Of a stretch of 64,000 bases of DNA, positions 7,747 through 15,856 are shown one piece after another. This DNA is from Pseudonocardia oceani. GTDB taxonomy: Bacteria; Actinomycetota; Actinomycetes; Mycobacteriales; Pseudonocardiaceae. Location: contig NZ_JADQDF010000001.1 in the NCBI RefSeq assembly GCF_019263585.2, positions 2,046,001-2,110,000 on the forward strand, in the 5' to 3' direction. The translations under genes were made by a program, and so were the position numbers. How positions within the stretch are numbered: position 1 is the stretch's first letter; every line of letters starts with the position of its first letter. The notes under the pieces are model-generated. The model saw only the letters and a program-made list of their open reading frames with translations. It was not told the origin of the DNA and did not search any database.

Positions 7747-9216
7747 ATGGATGACGTGGACCGGCGGATCGGCGCCCGCAGCTTCGCCCGCCTGCTCGGC
7801 GACTGGCGTCCGCCCGACGGCCGTGGCCTGGCCGGCGCGCTCGCCGACCGCGTCCGCCTGCTCGTCCTCGACGGGCGCCTGCCCCTGCAGACCCGCGTGC
7901 CGGCCGAGCGCGAGCTGGCCGGGGCGCTGGGCGTCAGCCGGACCACCGTCGCCGCCGCGTACGACGCCCTGCGCGAGGCCGCCGTCCTCCGCAGCAGGCG
8001 CGGCTCGGGCAGCTGGACCCAGCTGCCCGACGACCCGATCACCGGCACGACGCAGTCGCCGTTCTCCCCGCACGGCGACCGCTCGCTGTTCGACCTGGCC
8101 CACGCGGCCCTGCCCGCCCCGAGCGCCGAGCTGCGCCGCGCCGCCGCCGGGGCCGTCCACGACCTCGACGCCCTGCTCGGCGGGCACGGCTACGACCTCC
8201 TCGGGCTCCCCGCCCTGCGCACCGCCGTCGCCGACCGGTTCACCCAGCGCGGCCTGCCCACCACCCCCGACCAGATCCTCGTCACGGCCGGCGCGCAGAG
8301 CGCGATCGGGCTGGTGCTCGCCGCGTTCACCGGGCCGGGCGACCGCGTCCTGGTCGAGCACCCGACCTACCCCAACGCCCTCGACGCCATCAGCGCCCGC
8401 GGCGCCCGCTCCGTCCCGGTGCCGATGGGCACGAGCGCCGACGGCACCGGCAGTTGGGACCTCGACCAGTTCGCCACCGCCGTCCGCGACGTCGCACCGC
8501 GGCTGGTCTACGTCATCCCCGACTTCCAGAACCCGACCGGCGCCGTCCTCGGCGCCGCGGGCCGCGAGCGGCTCGTCGACCTCACGCGGCGCACCGGAAC
8601 GCCGCTGCTCGTCGACGAGACCCTGGCCGAGCTGGCGCTGGACGGGCCGTTGCCCCCGCCCGTGGCGACGTTCGGCGACTCCGCGCAGCTGCTCACCATC
8701 GGCTCGGCCAGCAAGGTGTTCTGGGGCGGGCTGCGCACCGGCTGGATCCGTGGGTCGGCGGCCACGGTGCGCCGCCTCGCCGCGCTGCGGGCCTCGATCG
8801 ACCTCGGCGGGCCCGCGCTGGAGCAGCTCGTCGTCGCGCGCCTGCTCCCCGAGGTCGAGGCGGTCACGGCCACGCGGCGCGCCGAGCTCGTGGCCGCGCG
8901 GGCGCACCTGCTCGAGCGGGTCGCGGAGCTGTTCCCGCGCTGGCGCCCGTCGCACCCGACGGGCGGACTGAGCCTGTGGGTCGACCTGGACGAGCCGGTG
9001 TCCAGCCGGTTCGCCGTGGCCGCCCGCCGCCACGACGTGCTGCTCGCCGCCGGCCCCCGCTTCGGCCTGGACGGCGCCTTCGAGCGGCGGCTGCGGCTGC
9101 CCTACACGCTGCGCCCCGACCGCACCGACGACGCGCTGGAGCGCCTGCTGCTCGCCTGGCACGGCCTGGACCACCTCGACACCGGCGCCTCCGCCGAACC
9201 CGTGGCGGTCGCCTGA
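7747..9216 (+). CDS. MocR/PdxR-type regulator (GntR HTH + aminotransferase-like domain)
   Basis: 489 aa. The N-terminal winged helix (about 25-95) contains VPAERELAGALGVSRTTVAA and the wing SRRGSGSWTQ. A fold-type I aminotransferase domain (about 115-480) follows with YGLP-like YDLLGLPALRTAVADRF, VTAGAQSAIGLVL, VIPDFQNPTG, the aspartate-containing VDETLAEL, and the PLP lysine in SASKVFWGGLRTGW. Such proteins sense a PLP-linked metabolite and control vitamin B6, GABA or amino-acid genes. The start is ATG 7747 rather than the longer frame at 7705, because GGAAAGG lies just upstream and the longer frame would read through the operator. Its target is probably the divergent small gene or itself. 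Confidence 0.9.
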   Translation: MDDVDRRIGARSFARLLGDWRPPDGRGLAGALADRVRLLVLDGRLPLQTRVPAERELAGALGVSRTTVAAAYDALREAAVLRSRRGSGSWTQLPDDPITGTTQSPFSPHGDRSLFDLAHAALPAPSAELRRAAAGAVHDLDALLGGHGYDLLGLPALRTAVADRFTQRGLPTTPDQILVTAGAQSAIGLVLAAFTGPGDRVLVEHPTYPNALDAISARGARSVPVPMGTSADGTGSWDLDQFATAVRDVAPRLVYVIPDFQNPTGAVLGAAGRERLVDLTRRTGTPLLVDETLAELALDGPLPPPVATFGDSAQLLTIGSASKVFWGGLRTGWIRGSAATVRRLAALRASIDLGGPALEQLVVARLLPEVEAVTATRRAELVAARAHLLERVAELFPRWRPSHPTGGLSLWVDLDEPVSSRFAVAARRHDVLLAAGPRFGLDGAFERRLRLPYTLRPDRTDDALERLLLAWHGLDHLDTGASAEPVAVA

Positions 9217-9269
9217 CGCGCGTCCGGCGACCATCTAGTGTCGGAACGTCGATCACGAGGAGGCTCTAC

Positions 9270-9500
9270 GTGAGCAAGCGCCAGCGCGCGAACCATGGAC
9301 GCAGCGTCGCCGCGAAGCGGGCGACCGAGCGAAGCGAGGGAGCACGGTGAGCAAGCGCCAGCGCGCGAACCATGGACGCAGCGTCGCCGCGAAGCGGGCG
9401 ACCGAGCGAAGCGAGGGAGCACGGTGAGCAAGCGCCAGCGCGCGAACCATGGACGCAGCGTCGCCGCGAAGCGGGCGACCGAGCGAAGCGAGGGAGCACG
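9270..9500 (+). repeat. Three perfect 77-bp tandem repeats, each a start-stop coupled 26-codon leader ORF
   Basis: Units begin at 9270, 9347 and 9424; the next period begins exactly at the CoA-transferase start codon, 9501. Each unit opens with GTGAGCAAGCGC and encodes [13 protein letters not shown] followed by [13 protein letters not shown] and a TGA that overlaps the next GTG (GTGA). The mini-ORFs are 9270-9350, 9347-9427 and 9424-9504. Each unit ends with GAGGGAG about 5 nt before the next GTG, so it supplies a Shine-Dalgarno sequence. The original AGGAGG sits just before unit one. The peptide is strongly basic. The period is not a multiple of three, which re-phases every start. Confidence 0.85.
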
Positions 9501-10589
9501 GTGAGTGGACCGCTGGCAGGGTGCAAGGTCGTGGAACTGGCCGGGATCGGTCCCGGCCCGCACGCGGCGATGGTCCTCGCCGACCTGGGTGCCCAGGTCG
9601 TGCGCGTGGACCGGCCGGGCGGGCTGCAGATCGGTGACTCGGACGCCCCCGACCCCACGCTGCGCGGGCGGCGCCGGGTGGCGGCCGACCTGAAGTCGCC
9701 CGAGGGCGTCGAGACGGTCCTGCGCCTGGTCGAGCAGGCCGACGTGCTGATCGAGGGCTACCGGCCGGGCGTCACCGAGCGGCTCGGCGTCGGGCCCGCC
9801 GACTGCCACGCGCGCAACCCGGAGCTCGTCTACGCCCGCATGACCGGGTGGGGCCAGGACGGCCCGATGGCGCAGCGCGCCGGGCACGACATCAACTACA
9901 TCTCGCTCACGGGCGCGCTGCACGCCATCGGCCGCGCCGGGGAGCGGCCGGTGCCGCCGCTGAACCTGGTCGGCGACTTCGGCGGCGGCTCGATGCTGCT
10001 CGTCGTCGGCGTGCTGTCGGCGCTGTGGGAGGCGGGCCGGTCCGGGCAGGGCCAGGTCGTCGACGCGGCGATGGTCGACGGGGCGTCGCTGCTGAGCCAG
10101 ATGTTCTGGGGCTTCCTGTCGCAGAAGATCTGGCTCGACGAGCGCGACTCCAACCTGCTCGACGGCCACGCCCCGTTCTACGACACCTACACCTGCGCCG
10201 ACGGGAAGCACGTGGCCGTCGGCTCGCTGGAGCCGCAGTTCTACGCGGCGCTGCTCACCGGGCTCGGCATCGACCCCGCCGACCTGCCGCAGCAGTACGA
10301 CCGCGAGCAGTGGCCGGTCCTGCGGGCGCGCTTCACCGAGGTGTTCGCGAGCCGCACCCGCGACGAGTGGGCGGCCGTCTTCGCCGACACCGACGCCTGC
10401 GTCACGCCGGTCCTCGCGTTCGGCGAGGTCGCGGCGCACCCGCACATCGCGGCGCGCGACACGGTCGTCGAGTCCGGCGGGGTGGCGCAGGCCGCGCCCG
10501 CACCCCGCTTCTCCCGCACGAGCCCGGGCCTGCCGGCGCCGGCGGCCGAGCCGGAGGACGTCGAGTCGGTGCTGGCCGACTGGCGCTGA
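9501..10589 (+). CDS. CaiB/BaiF-type CoA-transferase, alpha-methylacyl-CoA racemase-like
   Basis: 362 aa, GTG start directly after the 77-bp repeats. Motifs: N-terminal [27 protein letters not shown], then [15 protein letters not shown] with the His-Asp equivalent to the racemase catalytic His, [10 protein letters not shown] with the Asp, and [11 protein letters not shown] with the Glu. This His/Asp/Glu set is that of alpha-methylacyl-CoA racemase rather than of true CoA-transferases, so the likely reaction is 2R/2S epimerisation of branched acyl-CoA. A strong terminator follows the gene. Translation is expected to depend on the repeated leader ORFs. Confidence 0.88.
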   Translation: MSGPLAGCKVVELAGIGPGPHAAMVLADLGAQVVRVDRPGGLQIGDSDAPDPTLRGRRRVAADLKSPEGVETVLRLVEQADVLIEGYRPGVTERLGVGPADCHARNPELVYARMTGWGQDGPMAQRAGHDINYISLTGALHAIGRAGERPVPPLNLVGDFGGGSMLLVVGVLSALWEAGRSGQGQVVDAAMVDGASLLSQMFWGFLSQKIWLDERDSNLLDGHAPFYDTYTCADGKHVAVGSLEPQFYAALLTGLGIDPADLPQQYDREQWPVLRARFTEVFASRTRDEWAAVFADTDACVTPVLAFGEVAAHPHIAARDTVVESGGVAQAAPAPRFSRTSPGLPAPAAEPEDVESVLADWR

Positions 10590-10615
10590 CGCGCGGGCGC
10601 CGGCGCACCGACGAC

Positions 10616-10648
10616 AGCGCCCCCGCGGCCGAGGGCTGCGGGGGCGCT
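10616..10648. terminator. Bidirectional hairpin terminator
   Basis: AGCGCCCCCGC (10616-10626) pairs perfectly with GCGGGGGCGCT (10638-10648) around an 11-nt loop. It lies between the convergent CoA-transferase and rplA genes and can serve both. Confidence 0.75.
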
Positions 10649-10679
10649 GCGTGTCGTGCGGGAGATCAGGCAGGGGCGA

Positions 10680-11399
10680 TCAGGCCGAGGGCTCGTCCAC
10701 CAGGAGGTTGCGGGTCCGCAGCGGGTCGACCGGGATGCCCGGGCCGGTCGTCGTGGAGACCGTGATCTTCTTGATGTAGCGGCCCTTCGCGGCCGACGGC
10801 TTGGCGCGCAGGATCTCGTCGAGCGCGGCGCCGTAGTTCTCCACCAGCTTCTCGGTGTCGAACGAGGCCTTGCCGATCACCAGGTGCAGGTTGGCCTGCT
10901 TGTCGACGCGGAAGTTGATCTTTCCGCCCTTGATGTCGTTGACCGCCTTCGTGACGTCGGGCGTCACGGTGCCGGTCTTCGGGTTCGGCATCAGGCCGCG
11001 CGGGCCCAGGATGCGGGCGATCCGGCCGACCTTGGCCATCTGGTCCGGCGTGGCGATGGCGGCGTCGAAGTCGAGCCACCCGCCCTGGATGCGCTCGATG
11101 AGGTCCTCGGCACCGACGACGTCGGCGCCCGCGGCCTCGGCCTCGGCGGCCTTGTCACCGGTGGCGAACACGATGACGCGGGCGGTCTTGCCCGTGCCGT
11201 GCGGCAGGTTGACCGTGCCGCGGACCATCTGGTCGGCCTTGCGGGGGTCGACACCGAGGCGCATCGCGACCTCGACGGTGGCGTCCATCTTCGTGCTCGC
11301 CGTCTCCTTGGCCAGGTTCGCGGCCTGGAGCGGGGAGTACAGGTTGTCCTTGTCGATCTTCTCCGCGGCTTCGCGGTAGGCCTTGCTGCGCTGTGCCAT
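10680..11399 (-). CDS. rplA: Ribosomal protein L1
   Basis: 239 aa, the usual length. Typical sequence throughout: [19 protein letters not shown] at the start, [20 protein letters not shown], the hinge [19 protein letters not shown], and KYIKKITV-like [15 protein letters not shown] near the end. L1 binds 23S rRNA at the L1 stalk, helps E-site tRNA release and is a translational repressor of the L11-L1 operon. Last gene of secE-nusG-rplK-rplA, followed by the terminator at 10616-10648. Confidence 0.98.
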   Translation of the reverse strand: MAQRSKAYREAAEKIDKDNLYSPLQAANLAKETASTKMDATVEVAMRLGVDPRKADQMVRGTVNLPHGTGKTARVIVFATGDKAAEAEAAGADVVGAEDLIERIQGGWLDFDAAIATPDQMAKVGRIARILGPRGLMPNPKTGTVTPDVTKAVNDIKGGKINFRVDKQANLHLVIGKASFDTEKLVENYGAALDEILRAKPSAAKGRYIKKITVSTTTGPGIPVDPLRTRNLLVDEPSA

Positions 11400-11431
11400 C
11401 TGAATCCTCAGTCTTGTTCAGGTCGTGGTCC

Positions 11432-11466
11432 GAGCCGCGCCCGGCTCTCCCACGCGTGCGTGTGGG
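11432..11466 (-). promoter_or_regulatory. Two stem-loops in the rplK-rplA spacer
   Basis: In the 73-nt gap upstream of rplA, GAGCCG/CGGCTC (11432-11447, 4-nt loop) and CCCAC/GTGGG (11449-11466) can form adjacent hairpins in the rplA leader. They may tune L1 expression or be a feedback site; neither matches a leader I can name with confidence. Confidence 0.35.
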
Positions 11467-11472
11467 TGGTGC

Positions 11473-11907
11473 TCAGCCCTTGACCGTGATGCCCATCGAG
11501 CGCGCGGTGCCGGCGATGATCTTCGCGGCCTGCTCGATGTCGTCGGCGTTCAGGTCGGCCATCTTGGTCTGGGCGATCTGGCGCACCTGGTCCATGGTGA
11601 CCGTGGCGACCTTGGTCTTGTGCGGCTCGCCGCTGCCCTTGTCGACGCCGGCGGCCTTGAGCAGCAGCCGGGCGGCGGGCGGGGTCTTCAGCGCGAACGT
11701 GAACGACCGGTCCTCGAAGACCGAGATCTCGACCGGCACGATGTCGCCGCGCTGCGACTCGGTGGCCGCGTTGTAGGCCTTGCAGAACTCCATGATGTTG
11801 ACGCCGTGCTGGCCGAGCGCGGGGCCGACCGGCGGGGCCGGGGTCGCGGCCCCGGCCTTGATCTGGAGCTTGATGATCGCGGAGAGCTTCCGCTTCTTGG
11901 GGGGCAT
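11473..11907 (-). CDS. rplK: Ribosomal protein L11
   Basis: 144 aa, the standard size. It has the N-terminal lead [20 protein letters not shown] with the proline pair contacted by thiopeptide antibiotics, [15 protein letters not shown], and the C-terminal rRNA-binding domain with [19 protein letters not shown] and [14 protein letters not shown]. It forms the GTPase-associated stalk base on 23S rRNA. Between nusG (15 nt upstream) and rplA, as in other actinobacteria. Confidence 0.98.
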   Translation of the reverse strand: MPPKKRKLSAIIKLQIKAGAATPAPPVGPALGQHGVNIMEFCKAYNAATESQRGDIVPVEISVFEDRSFTFALKTPPAARLLLKAAGVDKGSGEPHKTKVATVTMDQVRQIAQTKMADLNADDIEQAAKIIAGTARSMGITVKG

Positions 11908-11922
11908 CTCTGTGTCCTCGTA

Positions 11923-12831
11923 CTAGATCTTGGAGACCTGGCTGAATGCCAGCTCGACAGGTGTCTCGCGGCCGAAGATCGACACCAGCACCTTGAGCTT
12001 CTGGGCGTCGATGTTGACCTCGTTGATGGTGGCCGGGAGCGTGGCGAACGGGCCGTCCATGACCGTGACGGACTCGCCGACCTCGAAGTCGACCTCCACC
12101 GTGGCCTTGCCGCCCGTGCTCGCGCCGGCCTCCGCCTTGCCGCCCGCGGTGGCCGGCTTCGGCTCGACCTTGGGGAGCAGGAACTTGATGACCTCGTCGT
12201 GGGTCAGCGGGGAGGGCTTCGACGTGGCACCGACGAAGCCGGTGACGCCGGGGGTGTTGCGGACCGCGCCCCAGGACTGGTCGTTGAGATCCATCCGGAC
12301 CAGGATGTAGCCGGGCAGCACCTTGCGCTGCACCTGCTTGCGCTGGCCGTTCTTGATCTCGGTGACCTCCTCGGTGGGCACCTCGACCTGGAAGATGTAG
12401 TCCTCGACGTCGAGCGTCTGCACGCGCGTCTCGAGGTTGGTCTTCACCTTGTTCTCGTAGCCCGCGTAGGAGTGCACGACGTACCAGTCGCCGGGCGCGC
12501 GGCGCAGGGCCGCGCGCATCTCCTCGACCGGGTCGACCTCGACCTCGGGCTCGTCGGGGGCGGCCTCGGCCGCGGCCCCGTCGGCCTCGTCGGCGTCGTC
12601 GTCAGTGGCGGTGGCGACGTCGTCGGCACCGGGCTCGTCGTCGCCGTCATCATCGGACAGAGCGTCGTCGGACACCGCGTCGGAGGAGTGGGCCGCCTCG
12701 ACGTCGGCGTCCTGCACGGCCTGCTCGGGGAGATCCGCGTCCGGGCTGGCGTCGGCCGTGGCGTCGAGCGCGGCCTCGTTGGCCTCGATCTCGCTGTCGG
12801 ACAGCTGTGTGCCGCCGTCTGGGGAACTCAC
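11923..12831 (-). CDS. nusG: Transcription termination/antitermination factor NusG
   Basis: 302 aa. The NGN domain starts near residue 114 ([20 protein letters not shown]), with [20 protein letters not shown] and [10 protein letters not shown], followed by the KOW domain ([19 protein letters not shown]). The N-terminal ~110 residues are an acidic, Asp/Ala-rich, low-complexity extension typical of actinobacterial NusG. I take GTG 12831 as the start: the longer frame to 12891 overlaps secE. NusG couples RNA polymerase to ribosomes or Rho. An alanine/glycine-rich insert ([20 protein letters not shown]) lies between NGN and KOW. Confidence 0.95.
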   Translation of the reverse strand: MSSPDGGTQLSDSEIEANEAALDATADASPDADLPEQAVQDADVEAAHSSDAVSDDALSDDDGDDEPGADDVATATDDDADEADGAAAEAAPDEPEVEVDPVEEMRAALRRAPGDWYVVHSYAGYENKVKTNLETRVQTLDVEDYIFQVEVPTEEVTEIKNGQRKQVQRKVLPGYILVRMDLNDQSWGAVRNTPGVTGFVGATSKPSPLTHDEVIKFLLPKVEPKPATAGGKAEAGASTGGKATVEVDFEVGESVTVMDGPFATLPATINEVNIDAQKLKVLVSIFGRETPVELAFSQVSKI

Positions 12832-12865
12832 GTGCGTCTCGCTTCCTTCTCCGTGTCGTACCGGG

Positions 12866-13207
12866 TCACGTGCCGAACAGGTACGTGACACCCTGCGCGA
12901 ACACCAGATCCAGCAGTGCGACCAGCGCGACCATGAACGACACGAAGACCAGCACGACGATCGTGTAGGTGATCAGCTGGTTGCGCGTCGGCCAGATGAC
13001 CTTGCGCAGCTCTGCTACCACCTCGCGCAGGAACCGGACCACCCTGCTGGGCAGGGACGCCTTCGCCGGACGGCCGTCACGGACCGCGGTGGCCCGACCC
13101 TTGTCGCCGTCGCCGGCCGGCGTGGAGCCGGCCCGTCGACTCCGACGGTCGGCAGCGGAGTCCGGGCGTTCCCGCCCGTCACCACTCGCCTCGCGATCGT
13201 CCGTCAC
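12866..13207 (-). CDS. secE: Preprotein translocase subunit SecE
   Basis: 113 aa from GTG 13207. The last ~60 residues are the SecE core: amphipathic surface helix [20 protein letters not shown], then one membrane helix ([20 protein letters not shown]). The N-terminal ~50 residues form a charged hydrophilic extension as in other actinobacteria. SecE clamps SecY. The longer frame runs back through tRNA-Trp and is not used. Genes in order on the minus strand: tRNA-Trp, secE, nusG. Confidence 0.93.
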   Translation of the reverse strand: MTDDREASGDGRERPDSAADRRSRRAGSTPAGDGDKGRATAVRDGRPAKASLPSRVVRFLREVVAELRKVIWPTRNQLITYTIVVLVFVSFMVALVALLDLVFAQGVTYLFGT

Positions 13208-13290
13208 GCCCGTCCTCCAGCTCGCCGGCGGGATACCGACCGGCACGAGCTGCCGGTCGGATCCCGCTGCTGTCCGTCCTGTACGCAGTG

Positions 13291-13363
<73 letters not shown>

Positions 13364-13481
13364 AGACCACTCCGCCGAGGGACCTGCCCGCGTGCGGAGG
13401 GGTGCATCGCATGACGACGCACCCAGCACAATGAGTGTACGGCACCGGGCGGAGGGCTTCCGCCCGCCCTACTCCACGGCC

Positions 13482-13613
13482 CTACTCGTACAGCGGGGCC
13501 AGCGCCACGGGCGCCGCGGCGCGCTGGGGGTACTTCCGGTTGCCGAGGCCCGCGACGGTCGTGATGCCCAGGTCCTCGGGGAGCGCCTTGTCCACGAGAT
13601 CGCCGAACTCCAC
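13482..13613 (-). CDS. Small ORF (43 aa) at the position hadC occupies in mycobacteria
   Basis: GTG start preceded by GGAGGG 8 nt upstream; reads VEFGDLVDKALPEDLGITTV then a glycine/arginine turn and an alanine-rich end ALAPLYE, stop TAG. Codon third positions are GC-rich, and the ribosome-binding site is good, so a real small protein is likely. It is the last gene of the rpmG-hadA-hadB run, 76 bp after hadB, just upstream of tRNA-Trp. In mycobacteria the gene here is hadC; this ORF shows no hot-dog fold and is far too short, so it is not a truncated hadC as far as I can see. Function unknown. Confidence 0.5.
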   Translation of the reverse strand: MEFGDLVDKALPEDLGITTVAGLGNRKYPQRAAAPVALAPLYE

Positions 13614-13689
13614 GTCGTGATCCCTCCGGTCGGCGACTTCCGCCGGGCGGCGTCGACCCTCCGCCCGCGGGCGGACGCACCGGGGTGGG

Positions 13690-14109
13690 TCACGCGGGGA
13701 GCGCGACCTCGGCGACGGCCCTGCCGAGCACGGTCTTCCCGGCGGAACGGGCCGTGATGGCGACCGTGGCGATCCCGTCGGTCACGTCGGTGACCTTGCC
13801 CGAGAGCTCCAGGAGCGCGCCCTCGTCGTCGTCGGGGACGACGACCGGCCGGGTGAAGCGGACGCCGTAGCTGCGCACCGCCGACGGGTCGCCCACCCAC
13901 TGCGTGACGAGCCGGCCCGCCAGGGCCATCGTCAGCATCCCGTGCGCGATGACGCCGGGCAGGCCGACGCCGGTGGCGACGCGGTCGCTCCAGTGGATCG
14001 GGTTGAGGTCGCCGGACGCGCCCGCGTAGCGGACGAGGTCAGCGCGGGTGACCCGCAGCTCCAGCGGCGGCAGCTCGGCGCCCTTCCCGACGTCGCCGAG
14101 GGAGCTCAC
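13690..14109 (-). CDS. hadB: MaoC-type (R)-hydroxyacyl dehydratase, HadB-like
   Basis: 139 aa, single hot-dog fold. The hydratase-2 motif is present: YAGASGDLNPIHWSDRVATG with the catalytic Asp and His, then PGVIAHGMLTMALAGRLV. It starts with GTG overlapping the hadA stop (GTGA). In mycobacteria HadB is the catalytic subunit of the HadAB dehydratase of FAS-II, which removes water from 3-hydroxyacyl-ACP during mycolate elongation. This organism group generally lacks mycolates, so the pair probably acts on ordinary or branched acyl chains (inference). Confidence 0.88.
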   Translation of the reverse strand: MSSLGDVGKGAELPPLELRVTRADLVRYAGASGDLNPIHWSDRVATGVGLPGVIAHGMLTMALAGRLVTQWVGDPSAVRSYGVRFTRPVVVPDDDEGALLELSGKVTDVTDGIATVAITARSAGKTVLGRAVAEVALPA

Positions 14110-14552
14110 GACGCCTCCCCCTGGGTCACCAGCAGCGCCTTCGTCGTGGCCACCGCGGCGCCGGCGGCGTCGGCGATCTCGCAGCGCAGCGTCAGCATGT
14201 GGCTGCCGGCGCGGCTGCTGAGGTCCTCCACGTGGATCGTGGTGACGAGCTCGTCGCCGCCGTGGATCGGGCGGTGCAGCACGATCGTCTGGTCGCCGTG
14301 CACCATGCGCGAGTAGTCCCAGCCGAACGCCGGGTCGCGCAGGAAGCCCTCGATCAGCGGCATCGTGAACGTGACGGCGAACGTCGGCGGCGCGACGAGG
14401 TCGGGATGACCCGCGGCCGTGGCCGCGTCCAGGTCGGTGCACACGGAAGCGCCCTCGCCGATGGCGAGGGCGAATTCCCTGATCTTCTCCCGGCCGACCA
14501 GGTACGGCGCCGAGGGCGCCAGTGCCGTGCCGACGAACGAGGCGTCGGGCAC
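14106..14552 (-). CDS. hadA: MaoC-like dehydratase partner, HadA-like
   Basis: 148 aa: N-terminal PYLVGREKIREFALAIGE, then VAPPTFAVTFTMPLIEGFL and QTIVLHRPIHGGDELVTTIH, the pattern of the FAS1-like dehydratase domain that forms the substrate-binding, non-catalytic half of HadAB. The hydratase Asp/His motif of HadB is missing, as expected for HadA. Its start is only 2 nt after the rpmG stop, and its stop overlaps the hadB start, so it is a tightly coupled operon. Confidence 0.88.
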   Translation of the reverse strand: MPDASFVGTALAPSAPYLVGREKIREFALAIGEGASVCTDLDAATAAGHPDLVAPPTFAVTFTMPLIEGFLRDPAFGWDYSRMVHGDQTIVLHRPIHGGDELVTTIHVEDLSSRAGSHMLTLRCEIADAAGAAVATTKALLVTQGEAS

Positions 14553-14554
14553 CG

Positions 14555-14722
14555 TCAGCGGGTCTCGCGGTGCTCGCGGTGCGTGCCGCAGTTGGAGCAG
14601 AACTTCTTGACCGCGAGGCGGTCAGGATCGTTGCGCCGGTTCTTCTTGGTGATGTAGTTGCGGTGCTTGCACTGCTCGCACGCCAGCGTGATCTTCGGCC
14701 GGACGTCCGTGGCCTTACCCAT
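14555..14722 (-). CDS. rpmG: Ribosomal protein L33, zinc-binding (C+) form
   Basis: 55 aa, ATG preceded by GGAGG. Two zinc-binding pairs are visible: [19 protein letters not shown] and [15 protein letters not shown] second, cysteine-free L33 is encoded at 15620-15787; the two form a C+/C- pair swapped according to zinc supply. This gene opens the rpmG-hadA-hadB operon, as in mycobacteria. Confidence 0.96.
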   Translation of the reverse strand: MGKATDVRPKITLACEQCKHRNYITKKNRRNDPDRLAVKKFCSNCGTHREHRETR

Positions 14723-14756
14723 CGCGGGTGCCTCCATGCTTGTCTGTCAGTGGAAC

Positions 14757-14832
14757 TGGTAGCGGTGGCCGGACTTGAACCGGCGACACAGCGATTATGA
14801 GCCGCTTGCTCTACCAGCTGAGCTACACCGCT
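14757..14832 (-). tRNA. tRNA-Met (CAT), elongator type
   Basis: 76 nt including an encoded CCA. Acceptor AGCGGTG/CACCGCT, D-arm AGCTCAGCTGGTAGAGC, anticodon loop CTCATAA, T-arm CGGTTCAAGTCCG. The A1-T72 pair and the lack of the GGG/CCC anticodon stem argue against initiator tRNA. A lysidine-modified Ile(CAT) tRNA cannot be excluded from sequence alone, but position before rpmG matches mycobacterial metT. Confidence 0.92.
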
Positions 14833-14860
14833 ATGAGAAGTGGCTGACGCCACCTCACCG

Positions 14861-14933
14861 AGCCCCTTTACGGAATCGAACCGTAGACCTTCTCCTTACC
14901 ATGGAGACGCTCTGCCGACTGAGCTAAAGGGGC
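14861..14933 (-). tRNA. tRNA-Thr (GGT)
   Basis: 73 nt: acceptor GCCCCTT with AAGGGGC, D-arm AGCTCAGTCGGCAGAGC, anticodon loop ATGGTAA (anticodon GGT), T-arm ACGGTTCGATTCCGT, discriminator T; CCA not encoded. It lies 28 bp upstream of tRNA-Met on the same strand and is probably co-transcribed with it. Confidence 0.93.
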
Positions 14934-14999
14934 GGCACGGGCCCACGGTGGTACATCTCCGCGGCCGGAAACGATGCTACACACCCCTCCGCGACACCC

Positions 15000-15018
15000 G
15001 TGAACGGGACCCGTTCAC
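15000..15018 (-). terminator. Palindrome at the end of the zinc-independent ribosomal operon
   Basis: GTGAACGGG-A-CCCGTTCAC has perfect 9-bp arms around a single base and includes the rpsN stop codon. On the minus-strand transcript it can act as a terminator stem; the one-base centre is tight for RNA, so a DNA-binding site is the alternative. Confidence 0.45.
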
Positions 15019-15320
15019 CAACTCGACGTGCGCACCCCCGGCAGGTGACCGGCGTGCGCGAGGTCCCGGACCTTCACCCGCGACAGGCCGAACTTGCGCA
15101 GGTAGCCGCGCGGGCGGCCGTCGGAGGCGTCCCGGTTGCGCACGCGCGTGGCGCTCGCGTCGCGGGGCTGGCGGCGGAGCTCGCGGACGGCGGCGGCGCG
15201 CTCGTCGTCGGGCGTGGTCGGCCGCGCGATGACGGCCTTGAGCTCGGCACGGCGCTCCGCGTGCCGCGCCACCACGGCCTTGCGCCGCTCGTTCTTCACG
15301 ATCTTGCTGGTCTTGGCCAT
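15015..15320 (-). CDS. rpsN: Ribosomal protein S14, zinc-independent (C-) form
   Basis: 101 aa, the long form of S14 without the CxxC zinc ribbon. Reads [20 protein letters not shown] at the start and [20 protein letters not shown] towards the end. Its ATG overlaps the rpmB stop (ATGA). With L28 and L33 it belongs to the alternative ribosomal set that replaces zinc-containing paralogues under zinc limitation in mycobacteria and streptomycetes. The usual fourth partner, an S18 paralogue, is not in this operon. Confidence 0.94.
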   Translation of the reverse strand: MAKTSKIVKNERRKAVVARHAERRAELKAVIARPTTPDDERAAAVRELRRQPRDASATRVRNRDASDGRPRGYLRKFGLSRVKVRDLAHAGHLPGVRTSSW

Positions 15321-15550
15321 CAGACCTTGCCCCCTCGGGCGCGGATGCGGGCCACCGCGGCGTCGATGCCGATGCGGTCGATCGTGCGGATCGCGTCGGC
15401 GGTCAGGCGCAGGCGCACCGTCCGACCCTCGACGCGGTAGCGCTTCACCTGGATGTTGGGGTCCCAGCGGCGGCTCGTGCGCCGGTGGGAGTGGGACACG
15501 GAGTTGCCGAAGCCGGGCTCGCGCCCGGTCAGCCGGCAGCGCCTCGACAC
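15320..15550 (-). CDS. rpmB: Ribosomal protein L28, zinc-independent form
   Basis: 76 aa, GTG start with GGGAGGAG upstream: [40 protein letters not shown], then a C-terminal helix rich in Arg and Ile. Only one Cys is present, so no zinc site can form. Gene order on the minus strand is rpmG, rpmB, rpsN, the zinc-starvation operon. Confidence 0.93.
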   Translation of the reverse strand: MSRRCRLTGREPGFGNSVSHSHRRTSRRWDPNIQVKRYRVEGRTVRLRLTADAIRTIDRIGIDAAVARIRARGGKV

Positions 15551-15619
15551 GGTCAGCTCCTCCCGGCGTGCGGGTGGGGCAACAGCGCCGTCTCGCGGGC
15601 GTCGCGGGCGGCGGCCACC

Positions 15620-15787
15620 TCAGCGCTCCTCGCGGAAGTCGACGTGGCGCCGGACGACCGGGTCGTACTTGCGCAGCGTCATGCGGTCCGGGTCGTTGCG
15701 CCGGTTCTTGCGCGTGACGTACGTGGTGCCGGTGCCGGCCGTCGAGCGCATCTTCACGACCGGCCGGAGCTCGTTGCTGCGGGCCAT
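15620..15787 (-). CDS. rpmG: Ribosomal protein L33, cysteine-free (C-) form
   Basis: 55 aa: [53 protein letters not shown]. All four zinc cysteines of the C+ paralogue at 14555-14722 are absent. It is first in its operon and divergent from the Mrf gene over a 69-bp region holding a palindrome that looks like a Zur operator. Expected to be made when zinc is scarce. Confidence 0.95.
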   Translation of the reverse strand: MARSNELRPVVKMRSTAGTGTTYVTRKNRRNDPDRMTLRKYDPVVRRHVDFREER

Positions 15788-15804
15788 GACCCACCTCCTC
15801 GCGT

Positions 15805-15829
15805 AACGACATTCGTTTTCAACTAGGGT
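15805..15829. promoter_or_regulatory. Candidate Zur operator plus -10 box in the rpmG(C-)/mrf divergent promoter
   Basis: AACGA-CAT-TCGTT (15805-15817) is a perfect 5-bp-arm palindrome; read on the minus strand the site is TTGAAAACGAATGTCGTTA, whose GAAAACGA half resembles actinobacterial Zur boxes (TGAAAATGATTTTCA type). A -10 like TAGGGT for the plus-strand gene follows at 15824-15829. Its place between two zinc-starvation units is what makes Zur likely; the match to consensus is only partial. Confidence 0.5.
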
Positions 15830-15856
15830 CGACGATACCCCACCCCTGGAGGTCCC

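Noticed and set aside
9270..9500. CRISPR array
   Set aside because: Repeats are directly tandem without spacers and each unit is fully identical; coding leader structure fits better. No CRISPR-like repeat-spacer array or cas gene was seen anywhere in the window.
13482..13613. Truncated hadC
   Set aside because: The 43-aa product has no MaoC/hot-dog sequence; similarity to HadC could not be seen, only the position matches.
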